The translations under genes were made by a program, and so were the position numbers. The notes under the pieces are model-generated. The model was not told where the DNA came from. It made no database searches and saw nothing but the letters and a program-made list of their open reading frames with translations. Below are positions 24,278 to 33,229 of a DNA stretch of 64,000 nucleotides, piece by piece. Numbering within the stretch: the first letter of the stretch is position 1; every line of letters starts with the position of its first letter. Source of the stretch: Brachybacterium fresconis (lineage in GTDB: Bacteria > Actinomycetota > Actinomycetes > Actinomycetales > Dermabacteraceae). The stretch lies in the NCBI RefSeq assembly GCF_017876515.1, contig NZ_JAGIOC010000001.1:1674001-1738000 (forward strand). Direction: 5' to 3'.

Positions 24278-25516
24278 ATGCCGTCGCTCGACCGCTCCCC
24301 CGCTCTCACCGGCCGCGCCCTCGTCGCCGCGATCCTCACCCGCGACGTCCTCGTCCGTCTCGTGCTCGGCTGGGCCTCGGTCGCCGCGCTCGCCGTTCTC
24401 GCCCCGGATCCGGGGGCGTCCTCCGGCCCGGTCCTGCTCCTGCTGCTGGCCGCGATCGTGGTGGTCATCGTCGTCGCCGCGGGCGGCGTCGTGCAGCAGG
24501 CCGAGGCCCTCGCGCACCGGCTCGGCGACCCCTACGGCACGCTCGTGCTGACACTGTCCATCGTGGTGATCGAGGTGGTGCTGATCGCCGCCGTGATGCT
24601 CGGCCCCGGCGAGCACACCACCATCGCCCGGGATTCGGTGATGGCGGTGTCGATGATCATCCTGAACCTGGCGCTCGGGATCTGCCTGCTGGTCGCCGGG
24701 ATCCGGCACGGCGACCTGCGGCCGAATCGGGTGGGGGCCTCGACCTATCTTGTTCTGCTGGTCGCCCTCGGCGCCCTCGCCTTCGCCCTGCCGGCGCTGA
24801 TCGGCCGCGGCGGATCCTTCACCGCGGTGCAGGCCGTGGTGATCGTCGTGGCGGCCGTGGGACTCTACGGATTCTTCCTGTGGCGCCAGGCCGGCGCGCA
24901 GGCCGGAGACTTCCAGGAGGTCGAGGTGCCCGCCGGCGCCACCTCGTCGGCCCCTTCCGGCCCCGACCCGTCGACCCCCGTCGCCACGACCTCGTCGACC
25001 CGCGCCGACGCCGCCCCCCTCCCCCCGGAGTCCGACCCGATCACCCGGGTGCTGGCGACCCATCGCACCGAGCTGCTGGCCCGGACCGCCGTGCTCGTGG
25101 CCACCGTGCTGCCGATCGTGCTGCTCTCCCATCACATGGCCTCCCTGCTGGACGAGGGCCTGGCCCGTCTCGGGGCTCCCGCTGCCCTGGGCGGGGTGCT
25201 CATCGCGATGATCGTGTTCACGCCGGAGACGATCACCGCGGTGCGGGCGGCGCTGGGCGGGGAGATCCAGCGGGTGGTGAACCTGTGCCATGGCGCGCTG
25301 GTCTCGACCTATGCCCTGACGATCCCCACCGTGCTGGTGATCTCGCTGCTCACGGGGCAGCAGGTGGTGCTCGCCGAGTCCGGCGCGAACCTGCTGCTGC
25401 TCGGGGCGACCCTTGCGGTCTCGGCGATCTCGGTCGCCGCGGAGCGCGTCACCGCCGTGCACGGCGCCGTCCACCTGCTGTTGTTCGTGCTCTACGCTCT
25501 CGCGCTGTTCGCCTGA
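24278..25516 (+). CDS. ChaA-type calcium/cation:proton antiporter
   Basis: Inner-membrane CaCA-superfamily exchanger that expels Ca2+ (or Na+/K+) in exchange for protons. The 412-aa protein has two inverted halves: the first carries GDPYGTLVLTLSIVVIEVVL, the second FTPETITAVRAALGGEIQR and CHGALVSTYALTIPTVLVIS, matching the alpha repeats of ChaA with their acidic residues. About 50 residues rich in Pro, Ser and Thr link the halves. ATG 24278 follows AGGA; ATG 24269 would add three residues. It is alone on its transcript. Confidence 0.85.
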   Translation: MPSLDRSPALTGRALVAAILTRDVLVRLVLGWASVAALAVLAPDPGASSGPVLLLLLAAIVVVIVVAAGGVVQQAEALAHRLGDPYGTLVLTLSIVVIEVVLIAAVMLGPGEHTTIARDSVMAVSMIILNLALGICLLVAGIRHGDLRPNRVGASTYLVLLVALGALAFALPALIGRGGSFTAVQAVVIVVAAVGLYGFFLWRQAGAQAGDFQEVEVPAGATSSAPSGPDPSTPVATTSSTRADAAPLPPESDPITRVLATHRTELLARTAVLVATVLPIVLLSHHMASLLDEGLARLGAPAALGGVLIAMIVFTPETITAVRAALGGEIQRVVNLCHGALVSTYALTIPTVLVISLLTGQQVVLAESGANLLLLGATLAVSAISVAAERVTAVHGAVHLLLFVLYALALFA

Positions 25517-25600
25517 CCTCTCCGCCCGCCGCGGGAGAAGCGGGCACTGCCGCGCGGCGGGCGAGGACCGGGCACTGCCGCGCGGCGGCGAGAACCCGGC

Positions 25601-25606
25601 TACGCT
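25601..25606 (+). promoter_or_regulatory. Leaderless -10 box of the dienelactone hydrolase gene
   Basis: TACGCT followed by six bases and ATG, the same arrangement as at the deacetylase gene (1608-1613). Confidence 0.5.
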
Positions 25607-25612
25607 CGAGGG

Positions 25613-26362
25613 ATGAGTGCGACGACGTCTCAGATCCCCACCGATGCCGGTGACCTGCCCGGGCTGCTCTGGCTCCCCGACGACCTCGACCAGCCGGTGC
25701 CCGGCCTGGTGGTGCTGCAGGAGATCTTCGGGCTGTCCGCGTACATGCAGGAGCGCTGCGCAGACCTCGCGGCCCTCGGCTACGCCGTGCTCGCCCCGCA
25801 GCTGTTCGCCCGCCTGGACCCGCCGGTGGTGGGCCTGGAGGACGGCGACGACGCCGAGGCCTGGCTCGCCGAGGGCATGGCCCTGACCGAGCGTCTGCCG
25901 TGGGAGCGCGCCGAGGCCGACGCCCTCGCCTCCCTGAACGCGCTGCGGGCGCATGGCGCCGTCGACTCCGAACGGGTCGGCGTGCTCGGCTTCTGCTACG
26001 GCGGCGGCCTGGCCTTCGCGGCGACCGCCGCCGCAGCGGACGAGGGCCGCGCCCCCTCGGTGCTGGTGAGCTACTACGGCTCGGCGCTGCCCACCCTGCT
26101 GGACCGGGCGCCGCAGGTGACCGCACCGAGCCTGCACCACTTCGGCACGGCCGACGCCTTCATCCCCCTCGAGACGGTCCAGCAGATCCGCGAGGCGGTC
26201 ACCGCCGGCGGCACCCGGGACCAGGTGCGCTTCGAGCTCCACGAAGGCGCCGGGCACGCCTTCGACAACCCGCACCCCTTCCTGCATCACGGCCCCGCGG
26301 CCGCGGCCGCCTGGCAGCAGACCGTCGACTTCCTCACCGAGACCCTGCCGACGCGTTCTTGA
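25613..26362 (+). CDS. Dienelactone hydrolase family protein
   Basis: Cytosolic alpha/beta hydrolase related to carboxymethylenebutenolidase. The 249-aa protein shows the nucleophile motif GFCYGGGLAF with cysteine in place of serine, as in true dienelactone hydrolases, the aspartate in FGTADAFIP and the histidine in GAGHAFDNPHPF. An early glutamate in VVLQEIFGL matches the residue that activates the cysteine. No aromatic-degradation genes lie nearby, so the natural substrate is unclear. The leaderless start at 25613 fits the upstream -10. Confidence 0.9.
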   Translation: MSATTSQIPTDAGDLPGLLWLPDDLDQPVPGLVVLQEIFGLSAYMQERCADLAALGYAVLAPQLFARLDPPVVGLEDGDDAEAWLAEGMALTERLPWERAEADALASLNALRAHGAVDSERVGVLGFCYGGGLAFAATAAAADEGRAPSVLVSYYGSALPTLLDRAPQVTAPSLHHFGTADAFIPLETVQQIREAVTAGGTRDQVRFELHEGAGHAFDNPHPFLHHGPAAAAAWQQTVDFLTETLPTRS

Positions 26363-26614
26363 CCAGGCTCAACCGGCCACGGCCGCCCGCCGCCGCGGTA
26401 CCGGCCGACGTCGGCGCGCAGGTGCCGCGCAGCGGTGACGTGCGCCAGATCATCCCCGAACGCCCTGCGTGCCACGCAATTGCGCACGTGATCGAATAGT
26501 TATCTCCAGATTGTCGGACAGTCCGGACATCCGATCGACGGCGCGGGCACATCGCTCGTCATCCCAGGCCATACGGCTTTCCAGAACGCCTCCGCTCTGC
26601 TAGGGCCACCTCCT
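26363..26614. other. Intergenic region upstream of proVWX
   Basis: No gene is apparent. An AT-richer patch at about 26476-26515 (with TAGTTATCT) may hold the operon promoter. A dyad around TGTCGGACAGTCCGGACA, with the perfect core GGACAGTCC, lies at about 26513-26530 and could be an operator. Confidence 0.35.
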
Positions 26615-26750
26615 GGGCGTCCCTCGCTCAGGGGTGAACGCCCTGTTCCTGGGCACGGGCCATTTGCCGACGCCCAGAGGACGGGCGATCATGAAGAGCG
26701 GACCGATGCCCTGCACGTTGGGGGGAACAAGCAGAGAGGAGTCGGTCCGC
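26615..26750 (+). promoter_or_regulatory. Structured leader of the osmoprotectant operon
   Basis: Three hairpins follow one another before proV: GGGCGT/ACGCCC with an inner CCCT/AGGG (26615-26643), CTGGGC/GCCCAG (around 26649-26676), and a perfect 9-bp GCGGACCGA/TCGGTCCGC pair (26698-26750) enclosing a G-rich loop. It looks like a cis-regulatory RNA. I could not match it to a known class. Confidence 0.45.
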
Positions 26751-26783
26751 ACCTGCCGAACGTCAATCGACGAAGGAGCCCCA

Positions 26784-28073
26784 GTGCCACCAGTCATCAC
26801 CGCCGACGGCCTGTACAAGGTCTTCGGTCGACGGCCCGCCCGCGGAGTCGAAGCACTCCGTCAGGGTCGGGACCGCGCCGAACTGCGCGACGAAGGGCTC
26901 ACCGCCGCCGTGATCGACGCCAGCTTCTCCGTGGAACCTGGTGAGAACTTCGTCGTCATGGGGCTGTCCGGATCCGGCAAGTCCACGTTGATCCGCATGG
27001 TCAACGGACTGCTGCCCGCGAGCGCCGGCGAGCTGCGCATCGGGGACGAGGTGCTCTCGACGATGTCCCCCGCGAAGGTGCGCCAGGTGCGCCGCGAGCG
27101 CATCTCGATGGTCTTCCAGCACTTCGCGCTCCTCCCCCATCGCACCGTCGGGGAGAACGCCGCCTACGGTCTGAAGGTCGGCGGCATGAACCGCTCCGAG
27201 CGGGAGAAGAGGGGCAACGACGCGCTCGAGATGGTCGGGCTCAAGGGCTGGGGCGGCTACAGCCCCGACAGCCTCTCCGGCGGCATGAAGCAGCGCGTGG
27301 GCCTGGCCCGTGCGCTGGCCGCCGGCACCGACATCATGCTGATGGACGAGGCCTTCTCCGCCCTGGACCCGCTGATCCGCCGCGACATGCAGGACCAGCT
27401 GATCGAGCTCCAGCAACGCCTGGAGAAGACGGTCCTGTTCATCACCCACGACCTCAACGAGGCCATGCGCATCGGTGACCGGATCGCCATGATGCGCGAC
27501 GGCCGTATCGAGCAGGTCGGCACCTCCGACGAGATCCTCAACGAGCCGGCCAACGACTACGTGGCCCGATTCATCCAGGACGTCGACCGCTCCCGCGTCA
27601 TGACCGCCGCGGCCATCCTGGAGCGGCCGGCCGAGACGCTCGGCGAGGACCACGGCCCGCGCACCGCGCACCGCATGCTGCGCGAGACGCAGAACGCGTG
27701 GCTGATCGCTCTGCACCGCGACCGCACTCCCCGCGGCGTGCTGTGGGAAGAAGATGTCGCCGAAGCCGTCCGGCGCGGCCAGGATCAGCTGCCCTGGGCG
27801 CCGGGACGTGAGATGCCCGTGGTCACCCACGACACCCCCATCGCCGACCTGTTCGCCCCCGCCGCCCAGCACATCAATCCGCTGGTCGTGGTCGACGACG
27901 ACGGCAAGTTCCTCGGAGTGATCCCACGCGTGACGCTGCTGACGGCCGCCGGCACCGGGCACAACGAGAACGGGGACGCGGTCGAGACCGTCGAAGCACC
28001 CGACCCAACCCTCTCCACCGGGGGCGATGCCCTGGGAGACACGACCCACGAGACGCTCGGAGGTGACCGATGA
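26784..28073 (+). CDS. proV: Glycine betaine/proline ABC transporter ATP-binding protein
   Basis: ATPase subunit of an osmoprotectant importer. The 429-aa protein has Walker A GLSGSGKST near residue 70, FQHFALLPH at the Q loop, the signature LSGGMKQRVGLARALA, Walker B IMLMDEAFSALDP and the H-loop ITHDLNEAM. C-terminal CBS-type sequence follows (residues about 285-405), the module that senses ionic strength or nucleotide in OpuA. The GTG at 26784 follows GAAGGAG. It overlaps proW by ATGA, so the operon is tightly coupled. Confidence 0.95.
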   Translation: MPPVITADGLYKVFGRRPARGVEALRQGRDRAELRDEGLTAAVIDASFSVEPGENFVVMGLSGSGKSTLIRMVNGLLPASAGELRIGDEVLSTMSPAKVRQVRRERISMVFQHFALLPHRTVGENAAYGLKVGGMNRSEREKRGNDALEMVGLKGWGGYSPDSLSGGMKQRVGLARALAAGTDIMLMDEAFSALDPLIRRDMQDQLIELQQRLEKTVLFITHDLNEAMRIGDRIAMMRDGRIEQVGTSDEILNEPANDYVARFIQDVDRSRVMTAAAILERPAETLGEDHGPRTAHRMLRETQNAWLIALHRDRTPRGVLWEEDVAEAVRRGQDQLPWAPGREMPVVTHDTPIADLFAPAAQHINPLVVVDDDGKFLGVIPRVTLLTAAGTGHNENGDAVETVEAPDPTLSTGGDALGDTTHETLGGDR

Positions 28074-28969
28074 ACCCGGACGAAGCCCTCATCCCGCGCC
28101 TCCCACTCGGCGACTGGACCGAGAGCGGCATCGACTGGCTGAAGGACAACGCCGCGTGGGCGTTCGACGCCTTCACCTGGGTGATGGAACTCCTGGTCGA
28201 GAACCTCACCGCAGGGCTGCTGTTCCTGCCCGCGCTGCTGATGATCCCGCTGATGGCCCTGCTCGCCTGGGCAGTGCGCTCCTGGCGTCTGGCCGTCGGC
28301 ACATTGATCATGATGCTCGCGGTGCTGGCCATGGACCAGTGGGTGCCGATGGTGCAGACCATGGCGCTGGTGATCGTCGCGACGGTATTCGCCGTGGCCA
28401 TCGCGGTGCCGTTGGGCATCCTCGCCGCCATGAACTCCTCGGTCAGCGCGATCGTGAAACCGATCATGGACTTCATGCAGACGATGCCCGCCTTCGTCTA
28501 CCTGATCCCGGCGGTCACCTTCTTCTCGATCGGGCTGGTGCCCGGCATCTTCTCGACGATCATCTTCGCACTGCCCCCCGGCGTGCGCATGACGGAGCTC
28601 GGCATCCGGCAGGTCGATGCCGAGACCGTCGAGGCCGGCGAGTCCTTCGGCGCCACCCGCGGGCAGATCCTCCGCGGCATCCAGTTCCCCCTGGCGGTGC
28701 CAACCATCATGGCGGGCGTCAACCAGGTCATCATGCTGGCCCTGTCCATGGCCGTCATCGCCGGCATGGCCGGCACCGACGGCTCCGGCAAGCTGGTGGT
28801 CCAGGCGATCTCCACCCTCGACCTGCCGCTCGGTGTCGAAGCCGGTCTCGGCGTCGTCGCCCTCGCGGTCTTCTTGGACCGCGTCACCGCAGCGCTGGGC
28901 AATCCCGGCGACTACAAGACCTCGCTCATCGCCCTGGCGAAGCGACGTCGTGCGGCCACCCCGGCCTGA
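28070..28969 (+). CDS. proW: Glycine betaine/proline ABC transporter permease
   Basis: Membrane channel subunit of the importer. The 299-aa protein has about seven hydrophobic spans and the binding-protein-dependent permease EAA loop GESFGATRGQILRGIQFPLA that docks onto ProV. The N-terminal amphipathic stretch DWLKDNAAWAFDAFTWVMEL is typical of ProW/OpuAB. Its ATG overlaps the proV stop, and the binding protein gene follows after 43 bp. Confidence 0.95.
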   Translation: MNPDEALIPRLPLGDWTESGIDWLKDNAAWAFDAFTWVMELLVENLTAGLLFLPALLMIPLMALLAWAVRSWRLAVGTLIMMLAVLAMDQWVPMVQTMALVIVATVFAVAIAVPLGILAAMNSSVSAIVKPIMDFMQTMPAFVYLIPAVTFFSIGLVPGIFSTIIFALPPGVRMTELGIRQVDAETVEAGESFGATRGQILRGIQFPLAVPTIMAGVNQVIMLALSMAVIAGMAGTDGSGKLVVQAISTLDLPLGVEAGLGVVALAVFLDRVTAALGNPGDYKTSLIALAKRRRAATPA

Positions 28970-29012
28970 CCCCTCCGTAACCATCGAACACCCCTGGAAA
29001 GGATGATTGATC

Positions 29013-29972
29013 ATGACCAAGCGAAACTCGCTCTGGACCCCGAGCTCCCTCTCCCGCCGCGCCGCCCTGGTGGGCGGCGCCGGCCTGCTGGGCGGCCTCG
29101 GTCTGACCGCCTGCGGCAGCGGCAGCGGCAGCGGCAGCGGCAGCAGTGACGGTGGCAGCGGAGGTGGCGGCCCCGAGGGCAAGACCATCACGCTGGGTTA
29201 CATCGCCTCCTGGACCGACGGCCTGTCCACCGCGTACCTGCTGGACAATCGTCTGACCGCGATGGGCTACACGGTCGAACACGAAACCATCGCCGATGCC
29301 GCCCTGCTGTACGCGGGCCTCGCCCAGGGTGACCTGAACGTCTACCCCTCGGCCTGGCCCGAGGTCACTCACGCCGACTACATGGATGAGTACGGCGACG
29401 ATATCGAGGACCTGATCGGCTACTACGAAGGGGCGAAGCTGAACCTCTCCGTGCCCGACTATGTCGAAGGCATCTCCTCGATCGCAGATCTGAAGGGCCA
29501 GGCCGATCGCTTCGGCGGCAAGATCTACGGTATCGAGCCAGGCGCCGGCCTCACCGGTGCCACGCAGGACGACGTGATGCCCGGGTACGGCCTCGACGAC
29601 TACGAGCTGGTCACGTCCTCCACCCCTGCGATGCTCACGGAACTGAAGAATGCGGTCGATGCCCAGGAGGACATCGTCGTGACCCTTTGGAGCCCGTTCT
29701 GGGCGATGACCGCCTTCCCGGTCGTGCCGCTGGAGGACCCGGAAGGCCTCTTCGGTGAGCCGGAGGCGCTGCACCACCTGGCACACAAGGGCTTCACCGA
29801 AGAGTTCCCGGAGGCCGCGGATTGGATCTCTCAGGCGAAGATGAACGACGAGCAGTTCGGCTCGCTCGAGGACATGGTCGTCAACCAGTTCGAGGAGGGC
29901 CAGGAGGCCGAAGCGGTCGAGAAGTGGCTCGAGGAGAACCCCGACGCCATGCCGCCGCTGCCGGGCGAGTGA
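29013..29972 (+). CDS. proX: Glycine betaine/proline-binding lipoprotein
   Basis: Extracellular substrate-binding subunit (OpuAC/ProX fold) of the importer. The 319-aa precursor has a twin-arginine-like n-region (SRRAALVGG), a hydrophobic core and a lipobox LTAC, so the mature protein is lipid-anchored. A Gly-Ser repeat linker follows the cysteine. Tryptophans in IASWTDG, SAWPEV and LWSPFWAM are suited to the aromatic cage that holds quaternary ammonium groups. The ATG at 29013 follows GGAAAGGA. A strong hairpin follows the operon. Confidence 0.93.
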   Translation: MTKRNSLWTPSSLSRRAALVGGAGLLGGLGLTACGSGSGSGSGSSDGGSGGGGPEGKTITLGYIASWTDGLSTAYLLDNRLTAMGYTVEHETIADAALLYAGLAQGDLNVYPSAWPEVTHADYMDEYGDDIEDLIGYYEGAKLNLSVPDYVEGISSIADLKGQADRFGGKIYGIEPGAGLTGATQDDVMPGYGLDDYELVTSSTPAMLTELKNAVDAQEDIVVTLWSPFWAMTAFPVVPLEDPEGLFGEPEALHHLAHKGFTEEFPEAADWISQAKMNDEQFGSLEDMVVNQFEEGQEAEAVEKWLEENPDAMPPLPGE

Positions 29973-30031
29973 GACCCGGCAGCTCACCGGTGACTCGGAC
30001 CGCCGCCTGAACACCTCGGCCGACGCCACAC

Positions 30032-30072
30032 AGGACGGGCCGGTCGCGACGACGTCGCGGCCGGCCCGTCCT
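30032..30072. terminator. Bidirectional terminator between proX and the oxidoreductase gene
   Basis: Near-perfect 19-bp stem starting AGGACGGGCCGG and ending CCGGCCCGTCCT with one G-U pair and a 3-nt loop, located between convergent genes. No long T tract. Confidence 0.7.
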
Positions 30073-30085
30073 CGGTTCTCGATGA

Positions 30086-31183
30086 TCAGCCCTCGATGCG
30101 CACCTCGGACCCGGCCTTCGCGGAGGCGTAGCAGGCGTCGATCACCTCGGCGCGGCGCAGGGCGAGCGAGCCGTCGTGCGCCGCCCAGTCGTCGGAGCGG
30201 ACCTTCTGGAGGAAACCCGCGACCGCTGCGGCGTGGCGCCCGTCCTCGCCGACGACGGGCTGCAGCTCCGCCGGGATGCCGGCGACCTCGGTCCACACGG
30301 TGATGGTCTGGTTCCCGGGCGTGCCGCCCCATTCGATGGTGGCCCCGCCGTCGGCCCCGTAGAGGGTGACGTAGCAGAGGTCCTCCGGGATCCACTGCGC
30401 CCAGCTGGACTCGAGCAGCAGGGTGCCGCCGCCGTCCAGGCGGAGGAAGGCGGTGGCGAGGTCCTCGACCTCGAAGGGCGCACCCTCCTCCGCCTGGGAG
30501 ATCCCGAAGCCGGAGCCGCCGCGGCCCAGCGGCCCGAACTCGGCGTGGGTGGAAGCGGAGGCTGCGGTCACGGCCGGCTCCCCCAGCAGGTGCAGGGTCA
30601 TGTCGAGCATGTGGATGCCGATGTCCATCATGGCGCCGCCGCCGGAGCTCTCGGCCTTGGTGAACCAGGTGCCCAGCCCCGGGATGCCGTGGCGGCGGAT
30701 CCAGCCGGTCTTGGCGTAGTAGAGCTTGCCCAGCACCCCGGAGTCGACGACGTCCTTCAGGGCGGTGACGTCTCCGCGCTGGCGATGGTTGAAGGACACG
30801 TCCAGCACGCGTCCCGCGCGCCGTGCGGCGTCGACCATTCCCGCCGCGGCCTCGGCGTTCTGGGCCATCGGCTTCTCCGTGATCACGTGCACCCCGGCCT
30901 CGAGCGCGGCGGCGGCCATCGACGCGTGCAGGAACGTCGGGGTGGCGATGGAGACGACGTCGAGCTCGGCCTCGGCGAGCATCTGCTGCCAGTCGCGGTA
31001 GCGCCCCGGCACCTCGTGCTCGTCGCCGAACCGCGCCAGCAGGTGCTCCTCCATCGCGGCGAGCGCGACCAGATCGACGGTGGGGTCGGCGGCGTAGGCG
31101 GCCACATGCTGCTGGCCGGCCCAGCCCAGGCCGATCACGCCGGCGCGCAGTCGGCGCGGGGTCTCCTGAGGTGCGGTGGTCAT
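30086..31183 (-). CDS. Gfo/Idh/MocA-family oxidoreductase
   Basis: NAD(P)-dependent sugar or inositol-type dehydrogenase of 365 aa. The N-terminal Rossmann fold has VIGLGWAGQQHVAAY near residue 16, and the family's ITEKPMAQNAEAA motif carries the catalytic lysine of the EKP signature. The C-terminal beta-sheet domain contains MMDIGIHMLDMTLHLLG, with the aspartate and histidine that usually complete the active site. The start at 31183 has GGAAGGGA upstream. No sugar-uptake genes adjoin it, so the substrate is unknown. Convergent with the proVWX operon. Confidence 0.9.
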   Translation of the reverse strand: MTTAPQETPRRLRAGVIGLGWAGQQHVAAYAADPTVDLVALAAMEEHLLARFGDEHEVPGRYRDWQQMLAEAELDVVSIATPTFLHASMAAAALEAGVHVITEKPMAQNAEAAAGMVDAARRAGRVLDVSFNHRQRGDVTALKDVVDSGVLGKLYYAKTGWIRRHGIPGLGTWFTKAESSGGGAMMDIGIHMLDMTLHLLGEPAVTAASASTHAEFGPLGRGGSGFGISQAEEGAPFEVEDLATAFLRLDGGGTLLLESSWAQWIPEDLCYVTLYGADGGATIEWGGTPGNQTITVWTEVAGIPAELQPVVGEDGRHAAAVAGFLQKVRSDDWAAHDGSLALRRAEVIDACYASAKAGSEVRIEG

Positions 31184-31274
31184 CGTGGCGGGGTCCCTTC
31201 CTCGGTGTGCATGGAGCAGGGGCAAGCCTATGCGGCTGTCAGCCGGGACGTCGTCCCCTCGGCCGCTGCCACGC

Positions 31275-31751
31275 CTACCCCCGCGGCCGCTCCCCCTGCT
31301 CCCCACGGATCAGTTCATCGAGCGCGACGAGCGCATCGCGCGCTCCCTCCAGCGCGGCCGCGTGCTCCGGGGACAGCTGCTCCTGCGCGGCCCGCAGCGG
31401 TCCGCTCCAGGCGGCGGCGATCGCCTCGTCCTCGGCGAGCGCCTCCTCGGTGGGCACGATGTGGAAGGTCCGGCGGTCCTGCAGGCTCGGCTCGCGCACC
31501 ACGAGTCCGCGCTCCAGCAGCGTGCGCAGCGCCGCACTGGTGTTGGGCTGGCGCAGACCGAGCCGGCGCGCCAGCTCCCCCACCGTGAGACCCGGGCTGT
31601 CGAGGACGTGCTTGAGCAGCGCGAGCTCCGTGGTCGGCAGCGGGTCGGCGGTGGCGGCCTCCGGCACCCGACGGTGAATGCTCCACGCGAGATCGCGCAG
31701 CACCATCGCCACATCGCGGGGCCGCGGAACCGGATCCGTGTCGAGGGTCAT
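31275..31751 (-). CDS. MarR-family transcriptional regulator
   Basis: A 158-aa winged-helix repressor: LTVGELARRLGLRQPNTSAAL is the recognition helix region and VVREPSLQDRRTFHI the wing with its DRR turn. ATG 31751 is chosen; a GTG nine bases upstream is possible. It is divergent from the Bcr/CflA exporter gene across an AT-rich spacer of about 90 bp, the common arrangement for a MarR repressor controlling a drug exporter that its ligand induces. Confidence 0.9.
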   Translation of the reverse strand: MTLDTDPVPRPRDVAMVLRDLAWSIHRRVPEAATADPLPTTELALLKHVLDSPGLTVGELARRLGLRQPNTSAALRTLLERGLVVREPSLQDRRTFHIVPTEEALAEDEAIAAAWSGPLRAAQEQLSPEHAAALEGARDALVALDELIRGEQGERPRG

Positions 31752-31762
31752 GCATGGCACCC

Positions 31763-31790
31763 TACTGGATATCTTCTAATATATATGTAG
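31763..31790. promoter_or_regulatory. AT-rich divergent promoter/operator for marR and the exporter
   Basis: The stretch holds GATATCTTCTAATATATATG, strikingly AT-rich for this genome, with overlapping TAATAT and TATATAT hexamers usable as -10 elements on either strand and imperfect ATAT-containing half-sites typical of MarR operators. Confidence 0.5.
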
Positions 31791-31839
31791 CCACATCTTG
31801 TTGTCGGGCCCTCCTCCTCACTCTCGGAAGGCGTGTGCA

Positions 31840-33128
31840 GTGACCTCCTCCCCCGATACCGCGGACCGCGTGATCGTCCCGCCCGGCCGACTGTTCGTCG
31901 CGGTCCTGGTGCTGCTGACCGCCGTCGCGCCGCTCTCGATCGACATGTACCTCCCGGCGTTCCCGACGATCGCCGAGGAGCTCGGCACCACCGCCACCGG
32001 GGTCCAGCTGTCGATGACCGCGTTCCTGATCGGCATGGCGCTCGGCCAGCTGTTCGTCGGCCCGCTGTCCGACGGGATCGGCCGTCGCACGCCGTTGCTC
32101 GTGGGCACCTTCGTGTGCTTCGTCGCGAGCGTCCTCTGCGCGGTCGCACCGAGCATCGAGGTCCTCATCGGCGCCCGCTTCCTGCAGGGCCTGGGCGGCG
32201 CCGCCGGCGTCGTGCTCGCCCGGGCGATCGTCTCGGACACGGCGCGCGGTGCCCTGGCCGCGAAGCTGCTGGGCGCGCTGATGATCGTCAGCGTCATCGC
32301 TCCTGTCGCCGCCCCGCTGGGCGGCGGGGCGATCATCGCCGGCATCGGCTGGCGCGGCGTGTTCTGGATCGTCGCAGGCCTCGTGCTGCTGATGCTCCTC
32401 GCCGCCGTCGTGGTGGCCCAGGAGTCCCTGCCCACCGAGGAGCGGACGTCCGGCGGCATCCCCGCCACGCTCCGCTCCGCCCGCGAGGTGCTCGCCAATC
32501 GCACCTACACCGGCTACCTGCTGACGTTCTGCCTGTCCTTCGCGGCCCTGTTCGCCTACATCGCTGCCTCCCCGTTCGTCATCCAGAACATGCTCGGCTT
32601 CTCCGCGACCACGTTCTCGCTGCTGTTCGCCGTCAACGCGGTGGCGATCACCGTGACCAGCGCGATCACCGCGGCCCTGGCCGGGAAGGTCGCCTACCGT
32701 CGGATGACCGTTGGGGGCTGACCGCCGGGACGATCGCCGCCGTCGGCCTGCTGGGCTGCGCGCTGAGCGGGGTGCCGACGCTCCCGACGCTCGTGCTGTT
32801 CGCGCTCTTCCAAGGCTCGCTCGGGTTCGTCTTCGCCAATGCGACCACCCTCGCCCTCGCGGAGACCGGGCAGAACGCAGGGACCGGTTCGGCGTTCCTC
32901 GGCTCCCTCCAGTTCCTGCTGGCCGCGCTCGTCTCCCCGCTGGTAGGGCTCGCCGGCGAGGCCACCGCGGTTCCCATGGGGATCGTCATGGTGGTCACGA
33001 TCGTCCTGGCAGGAGTCTCCTTCCTGGCTCTTCCGCGACGAGACGCCGACGGGCCGCGAGACGCCGACGGGCCGCGAGTCGCCGACGAGCAGGCCTCGGG
33101 CGTCGAGGACTACGCCCCGTCCGCCTGA
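31840..33128 (+). pseudogene. Frameshifted Bcr/CflA-family drug exporter
   Basis: An MFS multidrug exporter broken by a single-base shift. The first part (31840-32721, about 293 aa, starting at GTG after GGAAGG) encodes helices 1 to about 8 with PLSIDMYLPAFPTIA and GPLSDGIGRRTPLLVG, classic Bcr/CflA motifs. It stops right after a run of five G at 32713-32717. Re-reading one G joins it to the -1 frame, which supplies the remaining four helices (LTAGTIAAVGLLGCALSG to 33128). One missing G explains everything. It may be a real mutation, slippage-based phase variation or an assembly error. The tail repeats RDADGPR. Confidence 0.85.
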
Positions 33129-33229
33129 TCCCCCAGCGCCGCGGGCACCTCGCCCGGGGGATGCAACGGGGGCGGTGCGCTCTCGGCATTCCGGGCCGCA
33201 TCGCACCACAGGGTCCCTAGGGTGGAGTC

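Noticed and set aside
26615..26750. ydaO-type c-di-AMP riboswitch
   Set aside because: GGGGTGAAC and GGGGGGAAC resemble parts of that consensus, but their order is wrong and the conserved CCGAA...GTCAGCTAACC segment is missing. Kept as an unassigned structured leader.
32700..32730. Programmed -1 ribosomal frameshift in the drug exporter
   Set aside because: GTTGGGGGC offers slippage but is not a proper X XXY YYZ heptamer, no downstream pseudoknot is obvious, and such exporters are not known to use frameshifting. A lost G is simpler.
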